DNA of 64,000 nucleotides from Ignavibacteriota bacterium (GTDB lineage: Bacteria; Bacteroidota; Ignavibacteria; Ignavibacteriales; Ignavibacteriaceae), in NCBI GenBank assembly GCA_013285425.1, contig CP053447.1, forward strand, positions 874,001 to 938,000, written 5' to 3'. Within the stretch, counting starts at the first letter, position 1, and each line of letters starts with the position of its first letter. Of the stretch, positions 48,057-58,500 are shown piece after piece. The notes beneath the pieces are model-generated. The model had not been told where the DNA came from. It did not search any database and saw only the letters and a list, made by a program, of their open reading frames with translations. The translations under genes and the position numbers were made by a program.

Positions 48057-48986
48057 ATGAATAAACTTACCGATTCAAAATCTTTGTTCGAAGAGATCAC
48101 TAAGCTTACTACTGAACAAAGAAATTCACGTTCAGTAAAAATTGACCTAAGCTCAACATCAGAAATTCTTAAAATTATAAATGAAGAAGATAAGCTCGTT
48201 CCTTACGCTGTAGAGCAAGAACTTCCTTACATTGAACAAGCTGTGGAAATAATTGTAAAAGCTTTGAAAAGCGGCGGAAGATTACTTTACTTCGGTGCCG
48301 GAACCAGCGGAAGGCTTGGAGTTGTTGATGCATCTGAATGTCCTCCAACATTCGGAACACCTTATGGAATGATTGAAGGATTTATCGCCGGAGGAAAGGC
48401 TGCTATGTTTCGTGCTCAGGAGGGTGCTGAAGACAAGGAAGAAAACGGAGCTAAAGAAGTTGCTGCTGCCAAAGTTAATCCCAAAGATGTTGTTTGCGGA
48501 ATTGCTGCAAGCAGAAGAACTCCTTATGTTGTTGGTGCAGTTAAAAAGGCAAAACAACTTGGAGCTAAAACTCTTTACATTACTACTAATCCCAGAAAAG
48601 ATTTTGATATTGCAGAAGTTGATGTTGCTATCTGCCCCGATGTTGGACCAGAAGTAGTAATGGGCTCAACAAGAATGAAAAGCGGAACAGCTCAGAAATT
48701 AGTTCTGAATATGCTGACAACTGCCTCAATGATTAGGCTTGGAAAAGTTTATGAAAATATGATGATTGATCTGCAAATGACTAATAAAAAACTTGTTGAA
48801 AGATCTAAAAAAATTGTTATGACTATTACCGGATTAAATTACGATGAAGCAGCTGCTGCACTTGAAAATGCAAAAGGACATGTAAAAACTGCTTTAGTTA
48901 TGATTCTTGCTAAAGTTGATCTGAAAGAAGCAAAAGAAAAATTAAAAAAGGCAGAGGGATTTGTAAGGCGTGCAATCGAAACTTAA
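48057..48986 (+). CDS. murQ: N-acetylmuramic acid 6-phosphate etherase
   Basis: About 309 residues from the ATG at 48057; the frame extends to 47994 but the MurQ family starts with the sequence found at 48057 (MNKLTDSKSLFEEITKLTTEQ). The SIS domain contains GGRLLYFGAGTSGRLGVVDASECPPTFG, CGIAASRRTPYVVGA and VVMGSTRMKSGTAQKLVLNML, with the conserved glutamates and serine around DASECPPTFG. MurQ cleaves the lactyl ether of MurNAc-6-P, giving GlcNAc-6-P, which the adjacent divergent NagB/PIG-L product can take onward. The intergenic 160 bases between them probably contain both promoters. Confidence 0.92.
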   Translation: MNKLTDSKSLFEEITKLTTEQRNSRSVKIDLSSTSEILKIINEEDKLVPYAVEQELPYIEQAVEIIVKALKSGGRLLYFGAGTSGRLGVVDASECPPTFGTPYGMIEGFIAGGKAAMFRAQEGAEDKEENGAKEVAAAKVNPKDVVCGIAASRRTPYVVGAVKKAKQLGAKTLYITTNPRKDFDIAEVDVAICPDVGPEVVMGSTRMKSGTAQKLVLNMLTTASMIRLGKVYENMMIDLQMTNKKLVERSKKIVMTITGLNYDEAAAALENAKGHVKTALVMILAKVDLKEAKEKLKKAEGFVRRAIET

Positions 48987-49112
48987 AGCTGATAAATAAA
49001 GTTAATGCTCGATTATTTTATTGCAATAAGTTTCTCATTTATTTAACTTGAAATCAGAAAACAATAAAAATATTTCTGTTTTATTTAATTGATATTTACC
49101 AACGAACCTTAT

Positions 49113-49118
49113 AGGAGG
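49113..49118 (+). promoter_or_regulatory. Perfect Shine-Dalgarno AGGAGG that fixes a start codon
   Basis: AGGAGG at 49113-49118, 6 bases before ATG at 49125. Most genes in this window have weaker sites. It marks 49125 as the true start of the following gene, although that ATG is one base out of frame with the long ORF. Confidence 0.75.
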
Positions 49119-49124
49119 TATTAA

Positions 49125-50769
49125 ATGAACCGTCAATCTTACTTTGTTGTTTTTTTTTCTTATCCTTTTTGTTGCTGCTATCTATCCCCAAACATTACCA
49201 CGGGCTTTTGAAATAAAAGATCCTTCCGGACTTGAACTGGCATTTGGTGGAATAATTGCCGGTGTAGATTTCGATGAAGATGGATTACCGGAGATTTATA
49301 CTGTAAATACTAATTTTATTGATAGAGAATATGAGCTTATTCCAAGAATTTATAAGTTCGAATGGAATCCGGTAACTTCTGCATGGGATTCTGTATGGGG
49401 CGCACAGCCTGATATTATTCAGCAGAATACTTATCCTGCTCTTGCCTGGGGTGATTTGGATAAAGATGGTAAACCCGAAATATACTGGGGTCCTTCAAAC
49501 TTTTTAGATGCAGGTATTAATCCGAATCCATATAGAATTGTAGTTTATGAATATCCCGGCGATGGAAGTGATAATATGGGTGTTGATGATGGATTTGGCG
49601 GATGGCTGCCAAATGCACAAACAACAATTATAAACACAGATATGTTCAGTGTTGCACCAATAAAATTTGTTTTAACTGATATTGATGGCGATGGAAATGA
49701 AGAAATAATTTTCTCAAATCAATCTGCCGCAAATAATTTCCATATGGGTGTAGTATCGGTAGATGATATTCCTGATAATGGCGGCGGTTTAGAAACCTGG
49801 ACTTTAGAATATTCAGGAGAAGGTGATGCAAATTTAGCTGGTACCGGTGCTAAATGGGATTTTGCAGTTGTTGATAATCGTATTTGGTTATTCAATTCAA
49901 ATGGTACTATATCTCTTGTTAAATATGAAAATGGCGGGTGGGTTACTTTTCCGACTCAGAATAATGTTGCAAATGAAGATGCCTCTTTCAGAGGTTCTGT
50001 TGTAGTTGATTTGAACAATAACGGAAACAAAAGCATTTTTATGGGAGGCTGGTTTAGCGGTAAAGTATATTTGTTAGATAATCCAAATGATGCTGATACA
50101 CTTGTTTCTTATGAAATAGCTGATTTTGCACCTTACTGCAATTATATAAGGGGTGCTGCAGTTGGTGATATTGATAATAATGGTAAACCGGATATGATCT
50201 TTGGTTCAAGATATAATGCAAGTAATACAACTAAAGTTCCTATACTTAGAGTTGAATATCAGGGCGGTGATAAAACTGACCCGGCAAGTTATATTACTTC
50301 AATAATTGACTCAGCATATTGGGATAAAAACGGAGATATGTTAGTGGTTGCAACCGGTAATTTGGATGGAGATGCTGAAGATGAAGTACTTTACACACAA
50401 GGTTATTCTTTAGGTAATCCCAATGATGATCCTATGCCGATAATCGTACTTGATGCTGTGGTTACTCCTGTTTCTGTTGAAAAAGAAAACGATATTGTTC
50501 CTGCTCAGTTTTATCTGGATCAGAACTTTCCAAATCCGTTTAACCCAAGTACTGAAATCAAATTCGGGATTACTCAGGCTGCAAATGTTGATTTAAGAAT
50601 TTATGATGTTCTTGGAAAAGAAGTTGCTGTTCTGATCAATAATGAATTTATGAGTGCCGGTTCTTACAATGTAAAATTTGATGCTTCAAAACTCGCAAGC
50701 GGCAATTATGTTTATAGTTTAACTGCAGGCACAAAAAAGATTTCTAAAAAAATGCAGCTGCTTAAATAA
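49125..50769 (+). CDS. Secreted FG-GAP/VCBS repeat protein with T9SS domain (frameshift in signal peptide)
   Basis: The long frame (from TTG at 49144) gives 541 residues; the true start by SD position is ATG 49125, one base out of frame. The T-run 49150-49158 has nine T; eight would read MNRQSYFVVFFLILFVAAIYPQ, an ideal signal peptide. The mature protein has FG-GAP/VCBS-like calcium-binding repeats (GVDFDEDGLPEIY, DLDKDGKPEIYWGP, DIDGDGNEEIIFS, DIDNNGKPDMIFG, NLDGDAEDEVLYT) forming an integrin-like propeller, and a T9SS domain (NFPNPFNPSTEIKFGI, ending KKMQLLK). Tandem paralog of the next gene, with near-identical C-terminal coding sequence. Confidence 0.78.
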
Positions 50770-50865
50770 TTTAGATTATTTTATTGAGTAGTGAAATATT
50801 TTTTTTACATGAAATGAGAGATTTAATTAACTAACTAATTATTTAACTAACAAACAGGAGCTGAT

Positions 50866-52494
50866 ATGAGAAAACTATTTCTAACATTATTTTTTCTTTC
50901 TTTGCTGATTCCTTCTCTGTTGATTGCACAAACATTTCCCCGTACTGCTGAGATCAGAGATCCATCACAATTGGAAGCTGGATTTGGCAATGTAATTGCA
51001 GGTGTTGATTTTGATGGTGATGGAATGCCCGAAATTTATGCTTGTAACACAAATTTTGTTGATCGTCCTTACGAAGTTGTTCCAAGAATATATAAATTCG
51101 AATGGAATCCAATAACTTCTACGTGGGATTCAGTATGGGGAGCAACCGCACCCGTTCCTAAACAAAATACATGGCCCGCACTTACATGGGGTGATATTGA
51201 TAAGGATGGAAAACCAGAAATATATTGGGGACCGGTTAATTTTATAGATACTGATCCTAATCCGGCAAGAGTATTAGTTTACGAATATGTAGGAGATGGA
51301 AGCGATAATATGGGAGTTGATGACGGATTTGGTTCATGGCTGCCGAATGCATCTACATCAATAGTAACTGCAGATAATTTCAATTTAAGACCGTTCAAAT
51401 TTGAAATTGCTGATATTGATGGTGACGGTGATGATGAATTAATATTCTGTGACAGAGCCGGAACTTGGCACGTTGGAGTATTATCGGTTGATGATATTCC
51501 GGATAATGGCGGTGGATTGGAAACATGGACAGTTGAATACAGCGGTGAAAGCGATCCAAACTTAAGCACAATAGGTGCTTGTTATGACTTTGTCGTTATT
51601 AATAATACCATTGCATTAGTCGGCGGTAATGGTTCGATATCATTGATATCTTATGAAAATGGCGGTTGGGTTTCTACACCTGTTCAGACTGGTGTAATGA
51701 ATAACAATAGCTCATTTAAAGGTTCTGTTGTTGTTGATTTTGGTAATGGTAGTACAGGAGTTGTTGTTGGAAGTTGGTTAAGCAGCAAAGTATATTTAGT
51801 TGAAAAAGAAGATACCTCTGATGCTCTTGTTGCTTTTGAAATTGCTGATTTTGCACCTTATGCTGTAAGATTAAACGGTGCAGCAGTTGGTGATCTTGAT
51901 GGCGATGGATTGCCTGATATGGTGTTTGGCTCAAGGTATATGGCAGGTAATGCAGCAAAAACTCCGATATTCAGATTAGAGTATCAGGGCGGGGATAATA
52001 CAAGTCCGGCAAGCTATCAAATGTCAGTTATTGATTCTGCATATTGGAATAATAATGGCGATATGGATGTGATTGTTGTTGCTAATGTTGATGGAGATAA
52101 TGAAGATGAAGTCCTTTATACCCAGGGATATTCAAGAGGCAATCCTGATGATAGTTTTATGCCATTGATAGTTTTAGATTTGCAGCATACACCTGTTTCT
52201 GTTGAAAAAGAAAACGATATGGTTCCTGCTCAGTTTTATCTGGATCAGAACTTTCCAAATCCATTTAACCCGACTACTGAGATTAAATTCGGAATTACCA
52301 AGGCAGCTAATGTTGATTTAAGAATTTATGATGTTCTTGGAAAAGAAGTTGCTGTACTTATTAATAATGAATTTATGAGTGCCGGATCATATAATGTTAA
52401 GTTTGATGCTTCAAAACTTGCAAGCGGTAATTATATCTATAAAATGACAGCGGGAACTAATACTGTATCAAAGAAAATGCAATTACTTAAATAA
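50866..52494 (+). CDS. Secreted FG-GAP/VCBS repeat protein with T9SS domain (paralog of the previous gene)
   Basis: 542 residues with an intact signal peptide (MRKLFLTLFFLSLLIPSLLIAQ). The same six or seven FG-GAP-like repeats (GVDFDGDGMPEIY, DIDKDGKPEIYWGP, DIDGDGDDELIFC, DLDGDGLPDMVFG, NVDGDNEDEVLYT) form an integrin-like propeller whose DxDGDG loops bind calcium. The C-terminal T9SS domain is almost the same as in the previous protein, about 85 residues with only a few changes. The proteins are roughly 65-75 percent identical overall by eye and probably arose by tandem duplication. A strong terminator follows. Function on the cell surface is unknown (binding or adhesion is possible). Confidence 0.85.
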   Translation: MRKLFLTLFFLSLLIPSLLIAQTFPRTAEIRDPSQLEAGFGNVIAGVDFDGDGMPEIYACNTNFVDRPYEVVPRIYKFEWNPITSTWDSVWGATAPVPKQNTWPALTWGDIDKDGKPEIYWGPVNFIDTDPNPARVLVYEYVGDGSDNMGVDDGFGSWLPNASTSIVTADNFNLRPFKFEIADIDGDGDDELIFCDRAGTWHVGVLSVDDIPDNGGGLETWTVEYSGESDPNLSTIGACYDFVVINNTIALVGGNGSISLISYENGGWVSTPVQTGVMNNNSSFKGSVVVDFGNGSTGVVVGSWLSSKVYLVEKEDTSDALVAFEIADFAPYAVRLNGAAVGDLDGDGLPDMVFGSRYMAGNAAKTPIFRLEYQGGDNTSPASYQMSVIDSAYWNNNGDMDVIVVANVDGDNEDEVLYTQGYSRGNPDDSFMPLIVLDLQHTPVSVEKENDMVPAQFYLDQNFPNPFNPTTEIKFGITKAANVDLRIYDVLGKEVAVLINNEFMSAGSYNVKFDASKLASGNYIYKMTAGTNTVSKKMQLLK

Positions 52495-52509
52495 AAGTTT
52501 TGCTTTATC

Positions 52510-52571
52510 AGCTGTCAGAAAAATATTCTTATCAGAATCCTGATTGAGCTTTTTCTGACAGCTATTTTTTT
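52510..52571 (+). terminator. Long-stem Rho-independent terminator
   Basis: Perfect 14-bp stem AGCTGTCAGAAAAA (52510-52523) / TTTTTCTGACAGCT (52550-52563) enclosing a smaller ATCAG/CTGAT hairpin, followed by a seven-base T-run (52565-52571). Separates the FG-GAP gene pair from the second TonB-receptor operon. Confidence 0.9.
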
Positions 52572-52776
52572 ATTTCTGTGAAAATATTTTAATCTGCGGC
52601 TTACTTTTATCTGCCGCTGACTTGATAATGATTTGTATAAAATTGTTATGGTTGTTCGGTTATATTTTTTATCACTTTCAGGTCTATGGTTTTTTTTAAT
52701 AGTTATAAGCGTTTTGCTGACCAAATCGGCAGTTTAATACGGAAAATAAAAATAAATTTCGCCATTAGAGGTCATA

Positions 52777-55506
52777 ATGAAAAAAATCTTACTTTCTAAC
52801 TCACTTAATTTTTTTATCCTTTTACTAATCTTTTCTGCACAGGTTTTTGCAGGTGTAACCGGAAAGATTGCTGGTAAAGTTACAGATGCACAAACCGGTG
52901 AAGAACTTATTGGAATAAATGTTCTTGTTGAAGGAACCACCACCGGTGCAGCAACTGGTATTGATGGAACTTATATTATTAACAATATCGAACCGGGAAC
53001 ATATACACTGATCTTTTCAGGTGTCGGTTATCAAAAACAAATTGTTAAAGATGTAAAAGTTTCATCTGACTTTACTACAAGAATTGATATTCAGCTTTCT
53101 AGCGAAGCAATCAGTCTGGAAACAATTGTTGTTGAAGCACAAAACCCGATGATAAGAAAAGATTTAACATCATCTAAAACAGTTGTTGATGAAAGTCAAA
53201 TTCAAACTCTTCCTGTAGAAAGCCTTGATCAGATATTAACATTGCAGGCAGGTATTACAAAAGGCGCTGGCGGTGAAATCCACATTCGCGGCGGAAGATC
53301 ATCTGAAGTTTCTTATAATGTTAATGGTGTCTCTACTGTTAATCCTTTTGATTTTAGCAGAACCGTAACAATTTCAACAAATGCTGTTCAGGAGTTATCT
53401 GTAGTCAGCGGTACTTTTAATGCTGAGTATGGTAATGCTCTCAGCGGAATTGTAAATACTGTTACCAAAGAGGGAGGGGCAAACTACAAAGGTACTATTT
53501 CTTTTTATACCGGTGATTATGTAAGCAATAACAGCGGGACTTTTCTTAATATTAAGGATTTTAATCCTTTCAGTAATCACGTAATAGAAGGTACCATTGG
53601 CGGACCTGTTCCTGTTTTCAACAATGCTATTGCATTCTTTATTTCAGGCAGATATAATGAAAGTAAAGGCTACTTGTACGGTAAAAGAGTTCATACTATA
53701 TATGATTCAATCTGGGTTAATCCAAACAATATTGAAGATATAAGAGTTGCAGCAACCGGTGATAACAGCCTTGTTCCGATGAATCCTTCTGAAGATTTTT
53801 CCGGAACTGCTAAAATAACCATTAAACCTTTTTCTGCATTCAAAATCAATTATGATGTTGTTTATTCAAATTCTGATTATAAAACTTATAACCATAATTT
53901 TAAATATAATCCTGATGCAAGCTACAATAGATATGAGTGGAGTTTATTGAACTCTTTGGAAATCAGACATGCTTTAAGCAGTAATACTTTTTACTCTTTA
54001 CAGGGTTCACATAATATTTATGATTATAAACGTTATCTGTTTCCATTACTGGATGCAAGCGGAAATGAAGTAACTTTTAAACCCGGAATGGATATTTCAA
54101 AATTACATGCAGATCCAAGATATCAGCCAATATTTAAACTCAACAGAACATCACCATATACTTTTTATCCCGGCGGTACATTAAATGATCATTATTATCA
54201 AAGGTCTCATACAACCGAGATAAAATTTGATCTGACAAGTCAGTTAGATAATCAGCACGAATTAAAGTTTGGAGCAAAATTCAAAAACGATTTGATGGAT
54301 TTTGAAGATTTTACTATTCAAAGGGATACATCTCAGTATTTAACTCCGACAATTTTAGGTGCTGAAAGTCCGGTGCATGATTTGTATTCGAAAGAACCCA
54401 GACAGTTTTCTGCATATATTCAGGATAAGATGGAATTTACAAGCATGATCATTAATGCAGGTATCCGATATGATCTCTTTGATTCAAGGTCTAAATACGC
54501 ACCTGATATTAATGCACCAACAAAAAATCTTGAAATGGCTGAGACAAAAAATTCATTTAGTCCAAGGCTTGGTATTTCATTTCCTATAACCGATCAGGGA
54601 ATAATTCACTTTTCCTACGGTCATTTTTATCAATTGCCGCCGTATAGTTATTTATATACAAATCCTACATTTGAGGATAATGTTGCAAATCCTACTTACG
54701 GAAATGCAAATCTTAATCCTGAAAAAACTGTAACCTATGAAATAGGCTTACAGCAGCAGCTATCTGACGCTGTTGCATTTAATGTTACAGGATTTTATAA
54801 AGACGTGCGTGATTTACTTGCGTTACAAAAAATAAGAACCAGCGTAAGCAGCTATTATTACAAATATGTAAATAAAGATTATGGAAATATAAAAGGTATA
54901 ACATTTTCATTAACAAAGAGAAAACTTCCAACCGAGCTGTTTGCAATATCACTCGACTATACATTTCAGGTTGCTGAAGGTAATGAAACTGGTGCTGATG
55001 CTTTTTTCCTTGATCTTTCTTCAGGAAGACAAAGTGAAAAAATTCCTGTCCCGTTGAATTGGGATCAGGCGCATACATTAAACGGAGTTATTTCATTTGG
55101 TGCCGAAAGAGATTGGTTTGTTACTATTGTAGGAAATTTGAGCACAGGTTTACCTTATACACCATATCTGTTTGATAAACAAATTTATTTAAAAGCTAAT
55201 AGCGAACGAAAACCGCTTCAGACAAATGTTGATTTGCGTTTTGAAAAATCTATCAATCTTACGGATTTTGTGCTGACTGTATTTCTAAAAGTTTATAATC
55301 TGTTTGATACACGAAACGAACTTTTTGTTTATAACGATACGGGAAGATCTACTTATACAATGGAATTAAATCAAGGCGGACCTCGTGCAGCAAATGATCT
55401 ATCGGATAAAAATCCACTTATTCCGTCTGCTACTGAATATTTTAACCAACCACAGTTTTATTCAGCTCCGCGTGAAGTTATGCTCGGATTGATGCTGGAA
55501 TTCTAA
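52777..55506 (+). CDS. TonB-dependent receptor with CarboxypepD_reg and plug domains, surface operon 2
   Basis: 909 residues: signal peptide (ends FSAQVFAG), CarboxypepD_reg domain (about 25-110: GKVTDAQTGEELIGINVLVEG in outline; PGTYTLIFSGVGY), plug (about 115-230: EIHIRGGRSSEVSYNVNGV, ELSVVSGTFNAEYGNALSGIVNTVTKEGG) and barrel ending GLMLEF. Close relative of the receptor at 28946 in organisation, but shorter by about 140 residues. It starts after AGAGGTCATA and opens an operon with a large FlgD-like secreted protein and a PorV-like barrel. No SusD is encoded. Ligand unknown. Confidence 0.85.
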   Translation: MKKILLSNSLNFFILLLIFSAQVFAGVTGKIAGKVTDAQTGEELIGINVLVEGTTTGAATGIDGTYIINNIEPGTYTLIFSGVGYQKQIVKDVKVSSDFTTRIDIQLSSEAISLETIVVEAQNPMIRKDLTSSKTVVDESQIQTLPVESLDQILTLQAGITKGAGGEIHIRGGRSSEVSYNVNGVSTVNPFDFSRTVTISTNAVQELSVVSGTFNAEYGNALSGIVNTVTKEGGANYKGTISFYTGDYVSNNSGTFLNIKDFNPFSNHVIEGTIGGPVPVFNNAIAFFISGRYNESKGYLYGKRVHTIYDSIWVNPNNIEDIRVAATGDNSLVPMNPSEDFSGTAKITIKPFSAFKINYDVVYSNSDYKTYNHNFKYNPDASYNRYEWSLLNSLEIRHALSSNTFYSLQGSHNIYDYKRYLFPLLDASGNEVTFKPGMDISKLHADPRYQPIFKLNRTSPYTFYPGGTLNDHYYQRSHTTEIKFDLTSQLDNQHELKFGAKFKNDLMDFEDFTIQRDTSQYLTPTILGAESPVHDLYSKEPRQFSAYIQDKMEFTSMIINAGIRYDLFDSRSKYAPDINAPTKNLEMAETKNSFSPRLGISFPITDQGIIHFSYGHFYQLPPYSYLYTNPTFEDNVANPTYGNANLNPEKTVTYEIGLQQQLSDAVAFNVTGFYKDVRDLLALQKIRTSVSSYYYKYVNKDYGNIKGITFSLTKRKLPTELFAISLDYTFQVAEGNETGADAFFLDLSSGRQSEKIPVPLNWDQAHTLNGVISFGAERDWFVTIVGNLSTGLPYTPYLFDKQIYLKANSERKPLQTNVDLRFEKSINLTDFVLTVFLKVYNLFDTRNELFVYNDTGRSTYTMELNQGGPRAANDLSDKNPLIPSATEYFNQPQFYSAPREVMLGLMLEF

Positions 55507-55524
55507 TTTTTAATGGAGACTAAA

Positions 55525-58500
55525 ATGCTGAAAAATAAAGGCTACTATCAGATAATTAAATTATTTCTATTATTTCTATTGTTTAGTACAATAACTTTTT
55601 CACAAAAAACACCTGAACAAAGACAAGCTGAACATCAGGCAGTGAAAGATTATTTAAATTCACTGATGGAAAAATATCCAAGAAGCCGTAATAACGAATC
55701 ACAGCTATCAAAAAATGCTGATAGCAGAAGTTTAAGAAAAATAACCGGCGAGGAGGATAGAAAATATTATATAATGAATGGGAACAATGTTCTTTGTCAG
55801 GTCTGGAATTATGGAGGCATCGGTGCCGGATTAGGCGGCGAAGGGCTGAGAGAAAAACTTGATATGGTTTGGAGAGATGTTCCTTACATTTTCCAATTCT
55901 CACCGTTTGTTGGAGCTTCAGTTCCGAGCGATCAGGACCCGAATGTTAGGCTTAAGATTATTTCGGATGGTATGTATGATTATAGTTATGCTGGTTTAAG
56001 AGATGAAGATCCGGTTACAGGATTTAAGTGGACTTTTCAACCATTACCTGGTTATGCTGATCCTAATCAGGAATTTATGGCTTCAAATCCTGCTTTCGAT
56101 TCAGATCACGATGGAAAACCGGATAGCTGGCCAAGAGAATGGTATCATGAAGCACTTGGCGAATATGTTTGGCCCGGCTACTTAACAGTTGGTGAAAATA
56201 ATGCTGACCTTGAAGTTTACTGGGCAATGGATGATAGGGATAATCTGGAGTTTATAAGAGATACTCTCGCTTATAAATATCATCCATATTTAAATGATCC
56301 TACAAGAGGAGGGCTTGGAGTATCAGTAGATGCAAGAGCTTTTCAATGGAGTAATTCATTGGCTGCTAATGCACTTTTCTTTGTCTGGACAATTACCAAT
56401 GTTAGTGATAAAGACCTGGATTCTGTGTTGTTTGGTATTTACGGTGATCCGGATATCGGCGGACAAGCAGATAACAAAGATGATTGGGGTGCTTTTATTA
56501 AACCATATGGCTCTGATGTTCAGCATATACCGGTTTATGCAAGAAGTATGGTTTACTTTTTTGATAACCCCGCTACGCCTACTGGTTTAAACGGACTTCC
56601 TGTTTATTATTTGGGCTGTAAATTTTTAGAAAGCCCGGGCAATTCTGAGGATGGAATTGATAACGATGGCGATGGAATGATTGATGAAAGACAGGATGAT
56701 GGGATTGATAACGACGGCGATTGGAATCCTGAGACAGATGATGTCGGAGTTGATGGTATTCCTAATACAGGTGATGAAGGCGAGGGTGATGGTATCCCGA
56801 CTGCAGGCAGAAGATTGCCTGATGGAAGACCTGATCCGTTAGCACCTGGTGAACCAAATTTTGAATATACTGATCTTGATGAATCTGATCAGATTGGATT
56901 AACAAGCTTTGCTAGTTCAACCTGGAATACGGATCTGAAAATGGGTGATGATAATGTAATATGGAACAGAAATATTCCCGGCAGCTTTAATCAAATAACT
57001 AATGATGCTGATATAGTTTTTACATTTGGTTCAGGTTACACTTCACTTAAAAAGGGAGAATCAAAAAGAATCTCAATGGCTTTTCTTTTTGGTGAAGACT
57101 TAAATGACCTTTTAACTACTGCCGAAACAGTACAAGATATTTATAATAAAAACTATCGCTTCTTCCGTCCTCCATCTTTACCGAAATTAACAGTGGTTCC
57201 GGATGATAGAAAAGTTACTTTGTATTGGGACACTGTGTCTGAAGAAAGTATTGATCCGATTACCGGAAAAGACTTTGAAGGCTATGTAATTTATCGAAGT
57301 ACTCGTCCTGACTTTGGCGATATTCAAACTATATCTGATGGAAGAGGTTCCAGCTTTTTATACGAACCGCTTAAAAGTATTAATGGAGTTGATGCCAAAT
57401 TTGATTTAAGGAATGATATTAAAGGATATCACCCGGTTCCGTTTCAAGGCAGAGGTGTGCATTATTATTTAGGAGATGATACTGGATTAAGACATACCTA
57501 TGTTGATTCAAATGGTGTAATTAACGGACAAACTTATTATTATGGCTTAGTCGCTTACGATCATGGCAGTGATAGTATCGGAATTCCGCCAACTGAAACA
57601 ACAAAAAAGATTTCTTTGGATCCTATTACTGGTAATCTGATTTTCGATTTTAATACTGCATCAGTAATACCGGGACCAAGGGCAAGCGGTTATAATTTTC
57701 CGGAAATCACAAATAATAATCTCGTTCATACAAAAGGATTTTCAAACGGAATAATTAGCTTAGATATTCTTGATGATCTGAAAATAATAACAACTGATTA
57801 TACTATTACTTTTCAGGACTCGTTGAATATGGGTGATACTGCTAAAGTTGCGGGTAAAAACTATAATGTTATTAGCAGCAGAATAAACAACGAAACTTTT
57901 TATTTGTATGGAACTAAAAACACAAATCTCAATTATCAATACATAATTGATGATGATAATCTTGTTGTTAAAGGAATGGATGGAACAATCTATCAAAATG
58001 GTGTTGATTATTTAATTAATTATTCCAAGGGTAGTATTAAAAGAACAAATAACAGTTCAATGCCCGATAACAGTCAGTATAGTATTACTTATAAGAATTA
58101 TTCTATTTATCAGAGTCAATTCTTTAATAATGAAGATGATAATATTGTATTTGATGGTATTAAACTTAAAATGCAGGATTATCCGGCATTGGCAATTGAT
58201 GATGAAAAAACAAAATGGACAAGTGAATCTATTACTATTCCATATACAATTAATATTGCGTCAATAGGTAACAGAAAGAAAAGATATCCCGGTGATTATA
58301 TCTTAACTTTTTCTGATCAGAATATTTCTACTGCAAGAAAAGTTGTTTCCGGAAGAATGATAGATATTCCGGTAAACTATAAAGTAGAAGAAATATCTAC
58401 AGGTATTTCCAAACCAGTAATGACACTGCTGAATGAAAAAGTAAAAAATGATTCAGCTTATACTCGCGGAGATGAGATTATCTTTTTTGCTCCGGAATCA

